Shown piece after piece: positions 6,991 to 9,348 of a DNA stretch of 9,348 nucleotides. How positions within the stretch are numbered: position 1 is the first letter of the stretch; each line of letters begins with the position of its first letter. The position numbers and the translations under genes were made by a program. The DNA is from JBEKHI01 sp050012355. Its GTDB lineage: Bacteria > Actinomycetota > Actinomycetes > Streptosporangiales > Streptosporangiaceae. The stretch lies in NCBI GenBank assembly GCA_050012355.1, contig JBEKHI010000336.1, positions 1 to 9,348 of the forward strand. Direction: 5' to 3'. Under the pieces are notes generated by a model. That model did no database searches and was not told the origin of the DNA. It worked only from the letters and a program-made list of their open reading frames with translations.

Positions 6991-7188
6991 GTTTCCCCAT
7001 CTTCGCGATCCCAGGATTCCGGGTTCCCCCGGCTGGCAGAGCCGGCCCGCTCCGCCCGGACCCTACCTACCCCAGACCCGCCCGTATATAGCTAGATCGC
7101 ACCCCGCCGTGGTGCCGCTGCCGATCCCTGCCGGCAGACCTTAGACCGGACTCGTGACTCCAGGGTCCGGCACGCTAGAGTGCGGCAC
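6991..7188. promoter_or_regulatory. Divergent intergenic region between xfp and GNAT gene
   Basis: This 198-bp gap must hold the xfp promoter (minus strand) and the GNAT promoter (plus strand). For xfp I see only weak -10 candidates, TATATA within 7085-7090 and TAGGGT around 7060-7065 on the minus strand, neither with a good -35. Several short inverted repeats are present: CCGGCT/AGCCGG (7029-7045, 5-base loop), the palindrome CTGCCGGCAG (7128-7137, preceded by another CTGCCG at 7118) and CCGGAC/GTCCGG (7146-7170). The last one brackets the -35 of the GNAT promoter, a plausible operator position. No riboswitch was recognised. Confidence 0.5.
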
Positions 7189-7189
7189 G
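7154..7189 (+). promoter_or_regulatory. Leaderless-type promoter of the GNAT gene
   Basis: TAGAGT (7176-7181) is a good actinobacterial -10 (TANNNT) and lies exactly 7 bp before the GTG at 7189. Transcription would therefore begin at or next to the start codon. GTGACT (7154-7159), with the core TGAC, stands 16 bp upstream as the -35. No ribosome binding site precedes the GTG, which fits leaderless translation, common in actinobacteria. The 7-bp direct repeat CGGCACG (7168-7174 and 7183-7189) flanks the -10. Confidence 0.6.
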
Positions 7190-7743
7190 TGAGCGTGTTT
7201 CCCCAGGTGCTGATCGGCGCCGATCGCTTGGACGTGCGGGAATTCGGCTGGCGGGACGCCGATGCGGTGCGGGCGGTGCTGAACGAGCCAGAGGCGCTGC
7301 CGCCCGGCGCGCCTGAGGACCCGGCCACGATCGACGCCTGGCTCTCCGATGGCGTGCACCTGCTGCGCCGCAGCGGACAGGGTGTGCATCTGGGCATGTT
7401 CGACCGGGGCAGTGGCCAGCTGGTGGGCGCGATCAGCCTGTTCCGCGCGGACTGGGAGGTGCGTTCCGCGGAGATCGGTTACGGTGTCCGGCCTGGTCGC
7501 CGCCGCCAGGGCTATGCCACCGAGGCGCTGACGGCCGCGAGCCGCTGGGCGCTTACCACCGGTGGCCTGCAGCGGGTCTGGCTGACGGTCAACGTGGACA
7601 ACGTCGCCTCGGTCCGGGTCGCGGTGAACGCCGGGTTCACCCTAGAGGGCACCCTGCGCCGCTCCGCCGCCGAGCCCGACGGGCTGCATGACCAGCATCT
7701 GTTCGCCCTGCTCGATGACGAGATCCAGGTTTCTGGAAAGTAA
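7189..7743 (+). CDS. GNAT family N-acetyltransferase (RimJ/RimL-like)
   Basis: A 184-aa protein with a single acetyltransferase domain that moves acetyl from acetyl-CoA to an amine, perhaps a protein N-terminus or a small molecule; the substrate is not identifiable. The strand-4/motif A region reads EIGYGVRPGRRRQGYATEAL (about residues 93-112), with the pyrophosphate-binding RRRQGYA loop. The motif B region NVDNVASVRVAVNAGF (about 131-146) followed by LEGTLRR is typical of the RimJ/RimL subgroup. The residues before that (ADRLDVREFGWRDADAVRAV) match the usual N-terminal strand and helix. The start at 7189 is chosen from the -10 box placed 7 bp upstream; a GTG at 7180 lies inside the -10 and is unlikely, and a GTG at 7195 is a weaker option. 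It diverges from xfp. It could in principle be linked to acetyl-CoA metabolism, but adjacency alone does not show this. Confidence 0.9.
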   Translation: MSVFPQVLIGADRLDVREFGWRDADAVRAVLNEPEALPPGAPEDPATIDAWLSDGVHLLRRSGQGVHLGMFDRGSGQLVGAISLFRADWEVRSAEIGYGVRPGRRRQGYATEALTAASRWALTTGGLQRVWLTVNVDNVASVRVAVNAGFTLEGTLRRSAAEPDGLHDQHLFALLDDEIQVSGK

Positions 7744-7778
7744 CCGGCCATCGGGCTGATTGCCGCTTTTCCGGGTAG

Positions 7779-7792
7779 CTTCCGAGCGGAAG
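7779..7792 (+). other. Small hairpin overlapping the ribosome binding site of the 66-aa gene
   Basis: CTTCCG (7779-7784) and CGGAAG (7787-7792) are a perfect inverted repeat separated by AG. Its right arm runs into the purine-rich ribosome binding site AAGGGAG (7790-7796). A competing pairing exists between CCGCT (7763-7767) and AGCGG (7785-7789). There is no T-run, so it is not a convincing terminator for the GNAT gene. The element could modulate translation of the downstream peptide gene. Confidence 0.35.
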
Positions 7793-7804
7793 GGAGACAT
7801 TCAG

Positions 7805-8005
7805 ATGCGTATCGGATCGGTAATCCTCCTCATCTGGCTGATCATCGGCGCAATCGCCGCCGGGAACCGCGGTGACTACAAGAGCAGCAGCGACTGCAGC
7901 AACTTCGGCACGATCGCGGTCACGATCATCGCCGGACCGCTTAACTACGCGGGCGTCGACCCGCACATCAGCTGCCACGTCAGCGCCTCGATCCGCATGC
8001 GGTAG
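7805..8005 (+). CDS. Small membrane protein, 66 aa, conserved actinobacterial type
   Basis: The ATG at 7805 has AAGGGAG (7790-7796) 8 nt upstream. The protein begins MRIGSVILLIWLIIGAIAAG, one hydrophobic segment (about residues 3-20) that acts as a membrane anchor or uncleaved signal. A short polar stretch follows with Asp, Lys, Ser and one Cys (about 21-32). Then comes a second, milder hydrophobic part, GTIAVTIIAGPLNYAGVDP (about 34-52), and a second Cys in ISCHV. From memory, short proteins of this pattern (MRIG..I..WLIIG.IAA ... GTIAVT..AGPLNY.GV.P) are widespread in actinobacteria and lack a known function; I could not check this. The gene starts 61 bp after the GNAT stop and could be co-transcribed with it. 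Its last 26 bases overlap the end of the convergent monooxygenase gene. Confidence 0.75.
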   Translation: MRIGSVILLIWLIIGAIAAGNRGDYKSSSDCSNFGTIAVTIIAGPLNYAGVDPHISCHVSASIRMR

Positions 8006-9329
8006 CCGGGCTAGACGCCACGTACTGGTTCTCCGGGCGGGCGAGACCGTAGTGCTCACGCAGTGTCTCGCCCGCATACTCCCGCCGGAAGAGCCCGCGA
8101 CGTCGCAGTATCGGCACTACGTGCTCGGCGAACAGCTCCAGACCGGACGGCAGCGCTGGCGGCATGATGTTAAACCCGTCCGCCGCGCCGCCGGCGGACC
8201 ATGATTCGAGTGCGTCCGCTACCTGCTCTGGCGTGCCGGTAAACGTGTGGTGGCCGCGCCCGCCCCCGAGCCGGGCGATCAGCTGCCGCACGGTCAGCTT
8301 CTCCCGGCGGGCTAGGCCGACGATGAGCGAGTATCTGCTTTTCGCGCCCTCGATCTCGTCCTCATCCGGCAGGTCCGCGGGGAGCTGTCTGTCCAGCTCG
8401 AGTGCCTCAACCGGGACACGCAACTGGTCGGCCAGCCTTTGCTGCGCGTAATGCGGCACGATCAGTTGCGCGAGCTCCTCGTCCTTGCGCCGTGCCTCTT
8501 CCTCGGTGCTGCCGAGCACCGGGACGATGCCGGGCAGGATCTTGACCGTGTCGGGGTCGCGGCCGAACCGGCGGGCGCGGCTCTTCAGGTCCGCGTAGAA
8601 CGCCTGCGCTTCGGTCAGCGTCTGCTGCGCGGTGAAGATCGCCTCGGCGTACCGGGCGGCCAGGTTCCGCCCGTCTTCAGATGAGCCGGCCTGCACGATG
8701 AACGGGCGGCCCTGCGGGGAACGCGGGATGTCCAGCGCGCCCTGTACCGAAAAGTGCGGTCCGCGATGGGCGGGCGGATGGATCCGGTCCGCGTCGGCCC
8801 AGACGCCGGCCCGCTTGTCCGCGAGCACCGCGTCGTCCTCCCAGCTATCCCAGAGCTTGAAGGTCACATCAAGGAACTCGGCGGCCCGGTCATACCGCTG
8901 CGCGTGCGGCGGCATCCGGTCGAGGCCGAAGTTGCGCGCTATCTCGTCGGTGGCCGACGTCACCACGTTCCAGCCGGCCCGGCCGCCGCTGACCGTGTCC
9001 AGCGACGCGAACCGCCTGGCCAGGTCATACGGCGAGCTGTAGGTAGTGGACGCGGTCGCGATCAGACCGATCCGCTCGGTGAACATGGCCACCGCGGTGA
9101 GCAGGGTCAGCGGTTCGAGAACCCCGCACGGCCGCCGTCCGACGTCGCTGTACAGCACCGGGCCATCGGACAGGAACAAGGAGTCGAACGCCGCGTTCTC
9201 GGCGATCCGCGCCAGGTTGATGTAGTGCCTGACATCGGTGGACGCGTGCGGATCGCTCTCCGGCAGCCGCCACGACGCCTCGTGGTGCCCGGTGGTCATC
9301 AAGAACGCGTTGAGGTGCAGCTCCGCCAT
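7980..9329 (-). CDS. FMN-dependent monooxygenase, LLM class, NtaA/SnaA/DszA type
   Basis: A TIM-barrel flavin monooxygenase that uses reduced FMN, supplied by a separate reductase, and O2. The family includes nitrilotriacetate monooxygenase A, pristinamycin synthase SnaA and DszA; the substrate here is unknown. The N-terminal motif LHLNAFLMTTGHHEASWR, the hallmark LDTVSGGRAGWNVVTS (about residues 110-125), the segment GRPFIVQAGSSEDGRNLAAR and the C-terminal DGFNIMPPALPSG are all typical. The ATG at 9329 (449 aa) gives the usual start just before LHLNAF. An in-frame ATG at 9341 (453 aa) is possible, and the frame is open to the window edge, so the true start or promoter may lie outside. No flavin reductase gene is in view. 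The last dozen residues after PENQYVA look non-conserved and are encoded where the gene runs into the convergent 66-aa gene. Confidence 0.92.
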   Translation of the reverse strand: MAELHLNAFLMTTGHHEASWRLPESDPHASTDVRHYINLARIAENAAFDSLFLSDGPVLYSDVGRRPCGVLEPLTLLTAVAMFTERIGLIATASTTYSSPYDLARRFASLDTVSGGRAGWNVVTSATDEIARNFGLDRMPPHAQRYDRAAEFLDVTFKLWDSWEDDAVLADKRAGVWADADRIHPPAHRGPHFSVQGALDIPRSPQGRPFIVQAGSSEDGRNLAARYAEAIFTAQQTLTEAQAFYADLKSRARRFGRDPDTVKILPGIVPVLGSTEEEARRKDEELAQLIVPHYAQQRLADQLRVPVEALELDRQLPADLPDEDEIEGAKSRYSLIVGLARREKLTVRQLIARLGGGRGHHTFTGTPEQVADALESWSAGGAADGFNIMPPALPSGLELFAEHVVPILRRRGLFRREYAGETLREHYGLARPENQYVASSPATACGSRR

Positions 9330-9348
9330 AAGTCCCAGCATGCGCGCG

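Noticed and set aside
7779..7792. Intrinsic terminator after the GNAT gene
   Set aside because: The hairpin has only a 2-base spacer, no T-run follows, and it overlaps the next gene's ribosome binding site.

Overview
This window is G+C-rich, typical of Actinomycetota, and reads as chromosomal DNA of a soil-type, probably filamentous actinobacterium. Supporting traits are a multi-domain secreted glycoside hydrolase, a CBM13/ricin-type lectin repeat protein, an xfp-ackA pair, an SnaA/NtaA-type flavin monooxygenase and a GNAT gene with a leaderless-type promoter. I cannot name the genus. I see no rRNA, tRNA, CRISPR array, insertion sequence, prophage gene or attachment site.

Left part (1-3564), extracellular carbohydrate handling. 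The window opens inside a gene whose C-terminal 128 residues are nearly identical ricin-type beta-trefoil repeats. It converges, 7 bp apart, on a small unknown gene (112 aa, minus strand, 395-733). A regulatory gap of about 150 bp separates that gene from a divergent secreted GH27 glycosidase (892-3564, 890 aa). The GH27 protein carries a signal peptide, a catalytic barrel with two clear Asp residues, and four accessory beta domains. It is alpha-galactosidase-like, but its exact substrate is uncertain.

Centre (3551-6990, minus strand), central carbon metabolism. Phosphoketolase (xfp) and acetate kinase (ackA) form a tight operon, probably coupled through a 4-nt GTGA overlap. Together they convert xylulose-5-P or fructose-6-P through acetyl phosphate to acetate plus ATP. 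ackA overlaps the 3' end of the GH27 gene by 14 bp, tail to tail. It also holds a striking 21-base A/T-rich patch with an A7 run.

Right part (7154-9348). A 198-bp gap rich in short inverted repeats separates xfp from a divergent GNAT acetyltransferase gene, whose -10 box lies 7 bp before its GTG start. Next comes a 66-aa membrane peptide gene. It overlaps, tail to tail by 26 bp, a minus-strand flavin-dependent monooxygenase of the SnaA/NtaA/DszA group that runs almost to the window edge.

I found no convincing new multi-gene system. The items most worth a second look are the ackA A/T-rich codon island, the atypical GH27 active-site region, the unknown 112-aa protein, and the leaderless promoter with its flanking repeats.
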